A DNA stretch of 64,000 nucleotides from Kalaharituber pfeilii (lineage: Eukaryota > Ascomycota > Pezizomycetes > Pezizales > Pezizaceae). The DNA lies in contig WHUZ01000070.1 in the NCBI GenBank assembly GCA_015179045.1, forward strand, positions 124,001 to 188,000, read 5' to 3'. The position numbers and the translations under genes were made by a program. The notes under the pieces are model-generated. The model made no database searches, was not told the origin of the DNA, and saw only the letters and a list, made by a program, of their open reading frames with translations. How positions within the stretch are numbered: position 1 is the first letter of the stretch; each line of letters begins with the position of its first letter. Below are positions 1-11,866 of this stretch, piece by piece.

Positions 1-312
1 CCGATTTCATATTTGAGGACTTACGATAGACATGACCATCTTCCGATGCTTCAAATCTAAATGCTCCTAATTTTTTTTTTTTTTTTTTTTTTCGCAAGTA
101 CATTACTGCAGCCAATCCTCTCCCCTCATTCCCACCCCCCATAGTAAGCCCGCTCTCACGCTTCCCATTTTCTTTTCTTTTCTGTTTCCCTTCTCTTGCC
201 TTCGCGTCGCCCGCACCCTGACGTAGCTATGAAGTAGGCATGGCAAAGCGGAATGTGCAGTAAAAGAATTCCCTCCGCATTCCTCGCCATAGTCTACAAG
301 GCGGCATGCGAG

Positions 313-349
<37 letters not shown>

Positions 350-2200
350 CCCTCCGCATCTGTGATATTTGAAACTGCTCTGTCGTAACCGAATTGTAGG
401 AACATACACAAACAAGTCAGGCATGATTCGATATTGAAATAGCGATGGGCAATGATAGTAGTGAGAAGAAACGGATGAAGAAAAGGAAAAGAAGCAGAAG
501 AAGAAGGAGGAGAGGGAAATTATCACATCAGCACAAGTGCACCGAACATCAATGCACCAACCCAAAGCATCTAATACCCATAACCCTGAGTGGCCTCCAG
601 TCGCTGGGATAATAAGTATACCCCCATCTTGCTTTGGAATTGGCAGCCCTACTCAGCTAGGCTTTCGTCAGACGCCCATATTATATACTAGGTCCTTCTG
701 GAGCCCCTCATGCCCACAATCGAATCCCTTGTGACACCAATCAATAACTCATGCTATCCACCGGCTGCTTGTTGATACACCTCCTGTTGTTTCGTAATCA
801 ACATCCCAATTCACTCACGCTTTCTTATGCCGGCGATTTTGGACCTGGTCCTCTCGATCCCCACCGTGTATGCGAAACTTCCCTATATGCACAACCCCCG
901 TGTACCCACAATTCCTGGTATACCCACCAGTTGCGTATTTTTTTTATAAGGAGACAGCACATTTGGATTTGAAATCAGCAGCCGATCATGTTATAGGCCT
1001 AGTCCGTCTGAAGCCACGATATCATGCCCATAACTCCCTTGCACTCATAGTGAGGATACAATGGGTATAAATAGTAAGTATAAGGAAATGCAGAAAGAAT
1101 AAACTATCGAAATGAGAATCACAGGAGCAGTTGACTACTAAGGAGGAATGCGTGTTATCCCCAAGCGAGAGGCGGGAGCACTGATTGGAAAGGCAGCTAC
1201 GTATTTGAGAAGCGGAGGTGCGACAAGCGGAGCTGCAAGTGGAGGAAAGGCAGAAGGAGCGGTATAGGGAGATGTGGTATAGGCGGCAAGAGAGGCGGAA
1301 GTGGGGTAGTGGGCGTTAGGAGACGGAGGGAGTGTCTTTCATTCCGGTAATATGCTGTCGCTATTGTGATCCTGTCAGTACTGCTACAATTTGTCACGAT
1401 CCGATGGGGCAGTGAGGTAGGCAAGGGGACAGTTAGAGAAGCGACAGGATAGCGCTGGGGCGGCGGAGGTGCGAGAAGTAATAGGGTGTCGGACAGGCTA
1501 CGGGGTGGGAAGAGTTATAGGGGAGGTGATATGAGTGTTGTCTGAGAGGCTGTCGGATGTGGGAAAGCTACCGCAGAGCGGCGGGAGAAACGGTGGGAGA
1601 GGCTGTCGAAGGCGGTGTGGAAAAGAGTGTGGGAGGGACTGCCTCATGTAATAAGGGCAATGGAAGGCGGGGATGGGAGAAGCGGAGGTGGGGGGGATCT
1701 GAGACTAGATGCGGGATGACATGATGGAATTTGCTGTGGGGGCGACAGTGGGAGAGGTTGTCAGAGAGGTGAGGCCAGCCGGGGATCAGGTTCAAAAGAA
1801 GGTGGATGTTGCCTAATAATTTCCGAACTATACGTTGTGCCTTAGTTGAGTCCAAGCTGCGGAAGTAGGTTGCCGGCAGCTTTTTGAGATGGACTGCAAT
1901 TCCGGTTACATATGATTACATTCTGGTACAACATATTTTGGTTCCCGTTCTTTATTCTCATTTTTTGTTTGTGGTTCAAAGAAGGCAATAATAGGATTCT
2001 TTTTCTTGCGAACGGACTGAACTTCTCGGAAACCAGATGAATGGTGTGACTCTGGTTACGAGACTAGGTGAGACTAGTTTATTGAGCGCAGAGATTAGTC
2101 CCGTATCCAGACGCTGACTAAGCGGATTTTCAGGAAAATGGTTGGACTCCGCCAGGAGCCTGACGACGCAGAGATGTCAAAAAGGTCGGGGGAAGGTCAC
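1..2200. other. Gene-poor stretch, GA-rich and low-complexity DNA
   Basis: No supportable gene. There is a T-run near 70-92 and a short S1 retroposon at 281-345 (listed separately). From about 1200 to 1860 the + strand is purine-rich, with loosely repeated phrases such as 'gagaggctgtcg' and 'gcggaggtg', which look like degenerate tandem repeats. Positions 1887-1912 (gagatggactg, then ccggtta) resemble the end of a repeat also seen near 15200 and 51438. ORFs here are short and low-complexity. Confidence 0.5.
281..345 (+). mobile_element. S1 ultra-short poly(A) retroposon
   Basis: About 36 nt of unique sequence plus an A-run, flanked by a perfect 14-bp TSD, AATTCCCTCCGCAT (267-280 and 346-359). 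The unique part begins CTCGCC and ends GCGAG before the tail, so it folds as the S1 hairpin (outer stem CTCGC/GCGAG). TSD plus A tail identify target-primed reverse transcription. The whole insertion is 65 bp. Confidence 0.85.
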
Positions 2201-2204
2201 TATA

Positions 2205-3423
2205 TGGTGCCGGTCATCAATAAGGGACCTGTTGTAAAATTCGCTGGCTTGCTGACTAATAGGTCCAAATTACCTCTGCCCCGGGTTGACCCGCCCCTGA
2301 CGCCCATGAACAATCAATCTGAGCTGATTCCGCACTGCAATATTACGACGACGAAACAGCTTTTGACATCGAAAAACTTGAGTGAATTTCCTAAGAGTGA
2401 GTATATTCTGCTTCATTGCTTTTTGCAACAGGAAAAAATAACTGACAACACAGCAATAGTCCTTAGACACAGCTGATACCGGTTATACATCTATGGCTCG
2501 CCCCAGCAAGAAAAGAAGAGCTTGTTTGCTTGCTGCTGCTGTGAGGCAGAAGAATAGAGCGGTCATAATGGAAGTGGATACCTCTTTTGCAGCAGATACC
2601 TCCATTGTGAAGGTGGATACCCCTGTTGTATATAGTTTTTTTTTTTTTTTTTTTTTCATTAATCGCATGCCGCCCTATGGGCTATGGCGATATTTAAATA
2701 CATAAAATAAGTGAAATATATGCGTCACTCTCATCTATTCTCCCCGTGCCCATTCCAAGATCTCCCGTATGTTTACTCCCTTATCAATCTGTCTTATACC
2801 TTCCGCCTCCCCTGTTGTATATAGTGAAAGTGAAGAGTCTTTGGTAGATGAGTCTGAGGAACAAGATGATGAGCAGGAGATTCAAGACTTGAGCATAACA
2901 ATAGATAGATGTTTATAAGAAGTTGATGAAGAATATAGCAGATGTGGACTTCTCTACTATTCAGTTTAAATATCAACGTGGTGCACAAGTTTCTCGCCAG
3001 ACATTATGGTTAATCGCATTTTTTATGAATCTTTGCATACTATGGAGGCCTATCGAGAGGATTATATATATGGTACAAAAGAGTTCACTGAACGTGTACA
3101 TAAAAGTCATCAAAAAATTAGATAGATTATTGCTGTATATAGTAATATTTTCTTTTACACTAGTACTAATTCTATAGTCTTGGCTATCTTGGCATGTAAA
3201 ATTTGGAAGTTTCCTCATACAAAGTTCAAACTTTTCAATCTAAAATTTCTCTACCCTCTCTGAATATTTTTTAATTCAGACATCGAAGGATTGTAGAGCA
3301 GACAAATAGTACATAATTACGATGTTTAATTTCTAATCAGATGTGGTTGGGTAGTGAAATAATACTTCAAGTTCAAGTCCGTAATTTTGGTTATCAGGGG
3401 TCCCTTATTGATGACCGGCACCA
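2205..3423. mobile_element. TA-target DNA transposon remnant (non-autonomous), family related to 36199-37161
   Basis: Terminal inverted repeats begin TGGTGCCGGTCATCAA and match for about 25 bp at both ends. TA flanks both sides (2203-2204 and 3424-3425), as in Tc1/mariner-pogo insertions. The interior has only broken coding sequence. A LINE 3' fragment (2636-2808) is inserted inside. The inner sequence around 2340-2420 resembles 36350-36420 of the related copy. Superfamily is inferred only from the TA target; no transposase domain is readable. Confidence 0.6.
2636..2808 (-). mobile_element. 5'-truncated LINE 3' end with S1 tail
   Basis: Poly(T) on the + strand (2636-2656) is followed by the S1 hairpin in its ATCGC/GCGAT version and about 110 bp of LINE 3' sequence. 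Read on the minus strand it ends an ORF with NIREILEWARGE and a stop, the same C-terminal signature (EILEWA) as the copies at 58.9 and 39.8 kb. Perfect 16-bp TSD CCCCTGTTGTATATAG at 2620-2635 and 2809-2824. It lies inside the TA-target transposon, so it is the younger insertion. Confidence 0.88.
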
Positions 3424-5753
3424 TAATAGGGGCTTTTTGAACATAAATCCCTTGTGTTAGCGGTACTTATAGCTAACTGTAGTCTCGGTACCATCTTAAC
3501 TTTGTGTTTCCTTCTAGAAAATATAAACTATGTCTGTATGTCTCGACTGTAAGAGAGACAGTAAATGATTCCGTAAATACAATTCAAGTAATCTAGTTTA
3601 ATTTACCTATTCCAGAGGTGGAAGCTGCATGCTATAGTACTTAGCCAACCAGCTTGAAGCGATGCTAAAGCAAAACTGCGGGCCACCAAGGACCTCAGCC
3701 GCACACATGCGTTTGCAGTATCAGCTGGATGCATGCCGATGTGCCAGTGTCCCTACTGCGAATCTAGGGAATGCGTTTATTATGCAGACCACTTTGGCAA
3801 GGAGTTGACAATTCCCTACTGTAGTGATCGCTGCTTTGGCAGGCAGACATTTAGAGAAAGGTGCGCAGTACTAGCCAAAGAAAAACAAAAAATACAACTA
3901 TTTGCGGTCTTGTGCAAATCGAGCAGGCAGAAGTGATTTTCAGGAGTGTCGCACTTCAACGCTGCGCCCCCCTTTCATAAGATTTTCTACAAGGGCTATG
4001 GGGCTGTTTCAATGCATTGGGCTCGATAGGGTAACACATCACTCGATAGTTAACTTGTTAGAAGCAAATAAAGAAAAAACAACGATACGGATACTCTCGT
4101 AATCCAGCATCCAGCATCTTTTCAGCCGTACAGCCCCACATCTTGGCATTTTCCTTCCGCCAGCCTTCGCAGTGCACAACGCAGGAGTCAATTGGCATGA
4201 GCCCAGGAGTCAATAGTCTAATGAATAAATCTGAGAGCTATGACATAACCGGAAGCAAGGAATTGTAGTACAAAGGAAATATTACGGGTGTGGCATTTGG
4301 AGCCAGTTTTGCGAGCTGAGGATACCTATTAGAATGCTTGATGCAAGAAATTTCTGCATTTCTCGTATTGTCACTGACTTGAACCTTTTCGCATGCAAGT
4401 TACTTGGATACCCGTTGGTGTTGGTCACAGTAATTGACATTTGCTCATGCGAAAGTAATTGCTCGAAGACTGTGAAAGGCGTGTGAGAATGTGCCCAAAA
4501 TGACTTGTGCCTTCGGTCCAAATTCAAGCCAAGTTGCCAATTTGGAAGCGTTCACCGTCGCTTTTTGGATGGAAGATACAGATCCTTCTCACTCAATCCC
4601 GTACGTTTTCTAGGCACAGTGAATATGCGAACTCAAAGTGTAGGCCTTCATGAAGTGGAGTTGCGTGGCAGTGGGTTTCACTAAATTGTCTATACCGACA
4701 GCGAGAGGGTGCTCTGCTGCGACACCAAAGACTTACTTAATGCTTGAGTTCCGCTCGCTTTCAATTCCTCCGATCGGCTGATCGTAAGCTTTAGCGAACC
4801 TACATGCACCCAGTTTACCCTACAATCATTGGTACAGTATCCTGGCTTTGTCAAGCGATAGCAACTTATTGTAAATCCTAAGAGCGGTGGATCGTGAAAT
4901 GTACTGTCATAGCGCACAACCTTGACACATACCTATGTGAATTTGGACTGGTACTGTACCTTCACTGGAGGACATTCTGGAAGCAATATTGTTCACAGAT
5001 GGCGGGGACCTAGATACTTGTGGAATAGAACACTGGATATAGTATTCCATGAGCTGAGTGAAGATCAATTCCTGTATTCGATTGGGCTCTACCACGCTAT
5101 TCACAAATATTCCCGCCTTGCCCAAGTAATAGAGGTGTCTTTTGCGTGATTTCCGAGAATTGTGCATTTGCCTTGCACTGAGGCCGTGCAACAAGATTAT
5201 TGTGTATGCGTGCTTTCAAGTCTCCACTCGGCATCGATGCTTGTGGCACTAAACCGACCGAGGAGGTGCATAACCCCGCTCTCAGCTCCTTGCCTGCACC
5301 AACCCCGCAACAGGCAGCCCGAGCATTGAAGCCTAGGCACCTGCGTGTGTAATCATACCTGGACTTTTTGGATTCAAAATGGATCTATTACTTCGCTGAT
5401 ACTCTACGTACAAGCAATCGTTAGCTATTTGGGCCACTCGGGCTGAAATATTATGCTAAATTGCAAACTGTGCGCCAAGCCGCACAGCTGGTGTCTCCTG
5501 CAGTATGTTTCAGAAAAACCCAGTAGAGGACGGGGTCACGTACTCATGTAGTAGACTGGTATTGAATTGTGAAAAGATTGACATCCTAGGTTGGCCTAGC
5601 GTGAAAGTTGCAGTGCTGAGGCTCTGAATCGCCATCACACGAAGAGACAATCATAGTTGCAATCCCACAAACAATCACCACTGACTTACAAGTAACACTT
5701 AGCGAAAAATCTCCCATCCAGAATACACCACAACCTTGCAGCAGCTAATAACG
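3424..5753. other. Intergenic region upstream of the NLR gene
   Basis: Mostly unassigned sequence. It contains the small cysteine-rich ORF at 3733-3936 (listed) and minus-strand ORF fragments at 4282-4527 and 4690-5194 that may be a decayed transposase but match nothing I can name. The 500 bp before the NLR start carry no clear TATA box. A short AC-rich leader (about 5680-5750) precedes the ATG. Confidence 0.4.
3733..3936 (+). CDS. Small cysteine-rich ORF, hypothetical
   Basis: 67 codons from an ATG. Cysteines fall at residues 4, 6, 9, 14, 30, 34 and 44 (CQCPYCESREC, later CSDRC), a spacing that could bind zinc. The C-terminal third is lysine-rich and featureless. I recognise no family. It could be a first exon, a transposon fragment or chance. 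No neighbour supports a function. Confidence 0.22.
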   Translation: MPMCQCPYCESRECVYYADHFGKELTIPYCSDRCFGRQTFRERCAVLAKEKQKIQLFAVLCKSSRQK

Positions 5754-8700
5754 ATGGTCGGAGAGAAAGAAATCAGCACACAAGCATCGGTCTCCAAGCA
5801 AAGAAAAAGGGATTGGTTCCTGAAGCCATTCAGGCGAGACAACCGAAGTCGCTCCCCAAGTCGTAGTGATGGGGATCAAATTTCGCCTGCGCATGTTCAA
5901 CAATCTCCTCAGAATGTACAAGGAAAAGCGGGTAAAGAAGAGCAGGTGAATGCTGCTGACCCCGCAGGACAGCGGGATGCCAAAGGTTCAACCCCCCCTT
6001 CGTCGCCCCAAAAAATAGAGTTCCGGGAGAGGAGACCTAATTCGTTAGCATCAGATGCGGAGGAGGAGAAGCATTACCCTCACCACAAACCTTGCCAAAC
6101 CAACCTTCCGACTGCGTCAGCCGGAAAGCAGGACAATATTTCTATCAATTTATGGGTAGAAGCGCATGAAAGCCTTCCGGAGGAAAACAAAAGGATCCTA
6201 GTGGAATGCGGAATAATCATCAATGCAAAATCAAGCCAAACCGGATTTCTGGATGAAATTCTGCGTGTTGCAAAGGAGGCAAAAGAGAAAGCGGAAGCGA
6301 AAAGTGGAAAATTTAAGTTTGGGAGCATGGAAATAGATTTGGGTCAAAAGGTGCAAGCAATAATCTGCTGGATTGATAAGTTCAAGAATATTGGGGACAT
6401 AGTCGTACAATATGATCCAGTGCATGCTGCCTTGCCTTGGGCGGGGGTTAGATTTATCTTGCAGGTAAGTAAATTTCGATACAGCTCCCTTTTTGTCTCT
6501 TTGGGATAGATTCCACCTATCTACCTATCATGTGGTGGATTGAGGCAAGTTGTTGCCAGAATACTAACAGGATTTGGTCCGCCAGATCATTGTTGACAGA
6601 CAGGAATCTATGGAAGCAGCACTCATTGGAATGGAACGCATTACTATGCTTATTAGCCAAGGTACCATATATGAGCAGTTATATCTAACAATTGAGGAAC
6701 TGTCTACCCAGGGGAGGGATGCAAAGAACACCCTTTACAGAGCTCTTAAAAAGTTATATGCAGCGATCCTGACTCTGTTGAGCATTCTCATGCGGAATTT
6801 TACAAGTAACACAGGTACGTGGTATGCTCCTGTACTATATGGCTATACGTCTGCTAAGTATAATGCAATAATCTTTTATATACATTAGCGAAACGTATTC
6901 TAAGGAGTGCAATCAATCCGGGCGCCATTATAGAAACACTGAAGGCATTGGATGGTCCAGAGTGCGCAGTGAACGCAGCAGCTGGTGTAGTGGAATCGTG
7001 CTGTAAGTTTCCTCTAATAACACTTTCATGATGCTCTGCCACTAATTTAGCTGTACCTCTTGGAATACAGATCAGGCAGAGTCAAGACATTTCCATAAAG
7101 GTGCGGGATTGCAATCACTACGCATGATATATTCACTCTAAACTTCGCGGTTTATTCAGAAACTTTCAAGGATCTCAAAATGCTTCTGAAAAGCTTTGAG
7201 GCTATCCTAAACCGAGTGGACACAACTGTTGCTAAGATGTACCGGAGAATTGAAGGTATATAAGTATTCTGTCTCGAAATTAAACCCTATACAGGAAATA
7301 TTGACTTATTCCTGGTGTCTAGACACGGAGAGAGTCAAGATCCTTGAATGGTTATCCAATATCCCGTATCTAGGCCACCATGACCATGCCCAAGAGGGCC
7401 GTGTGAAGGGTACTGGACAATGGCTTTTTAAGCGACAAGAATTTCAAAGTTGGCTGAGGTCACAGCAGTCAGAAATGTTATGGCTGCACGGAATTCGTGA
7501 GTTGAACTTGTCATCATTCCTACACAAAGAGAATTGCTAACCAACCGAATTCAGCTGGTGCCGGAAAGACAAAGCTCGTGTGAGTATTAAGTCCTATATT
7601 TGCAAGGCATGCTGCTAATATAACCTTGGTGATAAACAGCTCTGCTGTTATTGATCATCTGCAACCAAAAGTGGACAAAGTCTCATTCTTCTATTGTAAG
7701 CGGGACGAAGAGCTCCGGCGGGATAGGCAGCAAATTTTACTCGCTCTAGTGAAACAGCTTGCATGTCCTGACAATGAGACAATCTGTACGATAGTACAGG
7801 AAAGTTACGAGAAGGAGCAGAAAGATCCTTCTGCAAGAAAGCATCTTCCCTTTGATGCAACAGCTACCCTTCTTACCCAATTGGTAGACTGCTACCGTGA
7901 ACCCATCATTGTCCTAGATGCTTTGGATGAATGCCCCCAAAAGACAATTGTTGACATTCTCGATGCATTCTTCACCATCATGAAGGCTTCGAAGGTTTCT
8001 GTGAAGGTGCTGGTGTCCAGCCGCCACAGCCTAGATATTGAGATTCGCATGCGGAATGTTCCTCATGTATGCATTGAAGCACGAGACAATGCTCAGGATA
8101 TTCAAAATTATGTGGAAACTGAGTTAGATACCCGAATTAAGGCAAAGAGGCTACTCCAGGGAAAGGTGTCACCAAACCTTAGAACAAAGATCAAGGAAGT
8201 ACTTCTAAGTGGCGCTAATGGAATGTAAGTTATATGAAATGCTTTCTTTATGATACCATAATACCTTGAAAGTGAGCGACTGCTATTGATTTCTAAAGAT
8301 GCTTACAACCACAATAGGTTCCTCTGGGTTGATTATCAGTTACAAGAGCTCTGTAGCCTACGTCTTGAGCGGGATGTTCTTGTGCGGCTGGGAAAGCTTC
8401 CTAAGGATTTGACCGAAGTTTATAATGAAATCATGGCTTCAATAAAATCCCAACCTGGCAGTGAAGCTATTCTTGCAGAGCGTGCCCTGAAGTGGATGCT
8501 AGTTTCTTCTAAACCATTGAGCCCTGAAGAATTGTGCGCAGCTTCGGAGGTCGACTCAAAGCTTCCCATAGATCAAACCGGTGAAGACACAGAAACCACA
8601 GGCGTAGGGGTTGAAGTTGAGGTTCTCCTCAGCTTTTGTTCGGGATTACTTGTTTTAGACAAGTCTCTTGGTGTCGTTCGCTTTGCGCACTTGTCCGTAC

Positions 8701-11230
8701 AAGAATATCTAGAAACAAGGATTGATGGGTGGGGTGTTTTGGACGCTCAACTTCTTGTCGCTGAGGCTTGTTTATGGATCCTCCAAAGGTACGAGAATAG
8801 CTTAGAATCTTTCGAGAATGGCTTTTAACAGGCTCTGAGGATAGGTCAGAAGTGTACAAGGACCACTTAAAAGAGAAAAAGAGTGTGCAGCACCAGCAAA
8901 TTCTCTATAGGTACTCCGCCAACTACTGGTTTAAACACTGCCGGTCTTATCAGTGTTTAATTACGCCCTTACCTGCAGCCGATACAACAGCGGCTGCTTC
9001 ACGGCATCCTCGGGAACTCAAATTGCTGCACAGCTTCTTGGGTTCTTTGAATGCCCCAAGTGAAGCTTACGTGAAGTGGGTAAAATCGTTAGAGGGCGGT
9101 ATGAGTGGCAGATCAGGGAGTCAGTGAGGTCAACCCCGCTACGACCCGTTTTTGCCGCGGCAATGGGTGGCCTGGGAGAGTTGATTAGCCAGTTGTGGTG
9201 TTCAGAGGAGATCAATATGCACGAACGGAACAGTGGCCATGAATCCCTGCTTGATTTGGCTGCTATGAGCGGAGAAACATGGATAGTAAAACACATGCTG
9301 GATCGAGGGGCTGATGTAAACTCTGCGGGTGGCAAGTATGGAACTGCCCTGGGTGCAGCTGCATTTCGGGGACGTAAGGAAATTGTCACACTCCTGCTGG
9401 ATCGAGGGCTGATGTGAACTCTGCGGGTGGCGAGTATGGATCTGCCCTGGGTGCAGCTGCATTTCGGGGACGTAAGGAAATTATCACACTCTTGCTGGAT
9501 CGAGAGGCTGATGTGAACTCTGCGGGTGGCAAGTATGGAACTGCCCTGGGTGCAGCTGCATATTGGGGACATAAGGAAATTGTCACACTCCTGCTGGATC
9601 GAGGGGCTGATGTGAACTCTGCGGGTGGCGAGTATGGAACTGCCCTGGAGGCAGCTGCCTCCAGGGACATAAAGAAATTGTCAAAATCCTGCTGGATCGA
9701 GGGGCTGATGTGAACTCTGCGGGTGGCAAGTATGGAACTGCCCTGAGTGCAGCTGCATATCAGAGATATACTGAAATTGTCACACTCCTGGTGGATCGAG
9801 GGGCTGATGTGAACTCTGCGGGTGGCGATTATGGAACTGCACTGAGTGCAGCTGCATACGGGGAGAAAAGGAAATTGTCACACTCCTGGTGGATCGAGGG
9901 GCTGATGTGAACTCTACGGGTGGTGAGTATAGAACTGCCCTGGAGGCAGCTGCCTCCAGGGACATAAAGAAATTGTCAAAATCCTGCTGGATCGAGGGGC
10001 TGATGTGAACTCTGCGGGTGGTGAGTATAGAACTGCCCTGGAGGCAGCTGCCTCCAGGGGACATAAAGAAATTGTCAAATCCTGCTGGATCGAGGGGCTG
10101 ATGTGAACTCTGCGGGTGGTGAGTATGGAACTGCCCTGGGTGCAGCTGCACACGAGAAATACAAGGAAATTGTCACACTCCTGCTAGATCGAGGGGCTGA
10201 TGTGAACTCTGCGGGTGGTGAGTATGGAACTGCCCTGGGTGCAGCTGCATGTCGGGGATATAAGGAAATTGTCACACTCCTGCTAGATCGAGGTGCTGAT
10301 GTGAACTCTGCGGGTGGCAAGTATGGAACTGCCCTGGGTGCAGCTGCATGTCAGGGACATAAGGAAATTGTCACACTCCTGCTGGACCGAGGTGCTGATG
10401 TGAACTCTGCGGGTGGCGAGTATGGAACTGCCCTGGGTACAGCTGCATATGAGGGATATAAGGAAATTGTCATACTCCTGGTGGATCGAGGGGCTGATGT
10501 GAACTCTGCGGGTGGCAAGTATGGAACTGCCCTGGGTGCAGCTGCATACTGGGGATGGAAGGAAATTGTCACACTCCTGCTGGATCGGGGGGCTGATGTG
10601 AACTCTGCGGGTGGCGAGTATGGATCTGCCCTGGGTGCAGCTGCATACTGGGAATGGAAGGAAATTGTCACACTCCTGCTGGATCGGGGGGCTGATGTGA
10701 ACTCTGCGGGTGGCGAGTATGGATCTGCCCTGGGTGCAGCTGCATACGGGGGAGAAAAGGAAATTGTCACACTCCTGCTGGATCGAGGGGCTGATGTGAA
10801 CTCTGCGGGTGGCAAGTATGGAACTGCCCTGGGTGCAGCTGCATACTGGGGATGGAAGGAAATTGTCACACTCCTGCTGGATCGGGGGGCTGATGTGAAC
10901 TCTGCGGGTGGCGAGTATGTATCTGCCCTGGGTGCAGCTGCATACGGGGGAGAAAAGGAAATTGTCACACTCCTGCTGGATCGAGGGGCTGATGTGAACT
11001 CTACGAGTGGCAGGTATAGAACTGCCCTGATTGCAGCTGCCTCCAGGGGACATAAAGAAATTGTTACACTCCTGCTGGATCGAGGCGCTGATGTGAACTC
11101 TGCAGGTGGCGAGTATGGAACTGCCCTGGATGCAGCTGTATCCAGGGGACATGAAGAAATTGTCAAAATCCTGCTGGATCGAGGGGCCGATCCAAGTACT
11201 ACTGTCCCGAAGGTATCATCCCACCCTTGA
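5754..11230 (+). CDS. NLR-type protein: N-terminal NACHT-associated domain, NACHT NTPase, about 19 ankyrin repeats (frame-broken)
   Basis: Ten exons: 5754-6464, 6571-6814, 6889-7002, 7071-7100, 7160-7255, 7323-7496, 7555-7579, 7640-8224, 8318-8788 and 8845 onward. Every junction keeps frame with GT..AG. The ATG at 5754 (acgATGg) is the first in frame. Residues 1-120 are charged and low-complexity; about 130-420 resemble the NACHT-NTPase N-terminal domain (LPWAGVRFILQ, ESRHFHK). Walker A PGAGKTKL (about residue 460) sits in the 25-nt exon 7; Walker B IIVLDALDECP is near residue 550. The C terminus is tandem 33-residue ankyrin repeats with core GADVNSAGGEYGTALGAAA. Fungal NLRs of this architecture act in nonself recognition and cell death; that role is inferred here. 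Six one-base losses break the frame between about 9075 and 10079 (see findings), while the last 375 codons are open. Either a recent pseudogene or a consensus-error artefact. Confidence 0.85.
9301..11190 (+). repeat. 99-bp tandem repeats encoding ankyrin units
   Basis: About 19 units of 99 bp, each encoding one 33-residue ankyrin repeat. Neighbouring units are nearly identical at the DNA level, including third positions, so the array is being homogenised by unequal exchange or conversion. Most variation falls in the short stretch after GCAGCTGCA (YWGW, YGGE, CRGY, SRGH), a candidate surface for variable recognition. Confidence 0.9.
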
Positions 11231-11866
11231 TTGGGTAGCCCACGAAGTATGTTAAGCATACCCGGTATCAGCATACCCTCGATATCAACATACAATGTCC
11301 GATCCTACGTGCAAAAAAAAAGGTATTTCCGTACTAGCATTAGCTTTATTTTTTTTTTTTTTTGTTCGTTTGTTTGTATATGGGCTTGTAACGAGACTTA
11401 ATCTACGTTTATTTTGGGTACTTATCGATGAGAGGTATTCCTGTGCAGCCCTCTCCCGATTGTTAACAGTTCTGTCTACGCTACTCACTTCCTTATTCAC
11501 CCTTTGTTGCAGTGTCGCCTAGTGTATTTACCCATCTATTAAGCCCCTTTACCTTTTAAAGCATTTTCTCTAACTTCCCATGCCCCCAAACGAGCGTTTC
11601 CCATGCTTCTGTATTCGTCCTGCATGTATTTACAATGTCTCTCACTTTAAGAATATAACCGATATATGGATATTACCCCTCATTGGAGGGTATGCCTGTA
11701 CCTGGAGTATACTAGTATTTCAATTGTTGGAGCCAAAGAGAGTTAGTCCCGCCCAAAACAACGGCGCCGGTGGTGGTCAGTGGCACGTTGGAAGTTTAAT
11801 TTTAGCACTTCTAGTTCCTATGTTCTACCCCGGAGGAGTTGATGTTTATAAGCTAATATGAGTGTA
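11231..11866. other. Intergenic gap between the NLR and the small MULE
   Basis: No gene. A T-run at about 11349-11363 follows an A-run at 11312-11320; neither has the S1 or S2 core. The rest is unremarkable AT-rich sequence up to the TSD of the MULE at 11858. Confidence 0.4.

Noticed and set aside
103..565. ORFs with phenylalanine or lysine runs here and at similar sites
   Set aside because: They are translations of poly(T)/poly(A) retroposon tails.
4282..5194. PiggyBac-like transposase remnant
   Set aside because: EMQKFLASSILIGILSSQN is suggestive, but no catalytic motif or ends support it.
9079..9112. A 34-bp intron (GTAAAA..GCAG) to explain the frame change before the ankyrin array
   Set aside because: Too short for a spliceosomal intron, and the step fits the run of one-base losses seen just downstream.
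9301..11190. CRISPR-like regular repeats
   Set aside because: Units are contiguous coding repeats of 99 bp without unique spacers, in a eukaryotic gene.
9018..11295. Long minus-strand ORFs (up to 314 codons) across the ankyrin array
   Set aside because: They are repetitive shadows created by the 99-bp repeats; the sense frame has ankyrin consensus and continues from the NACHT exons.
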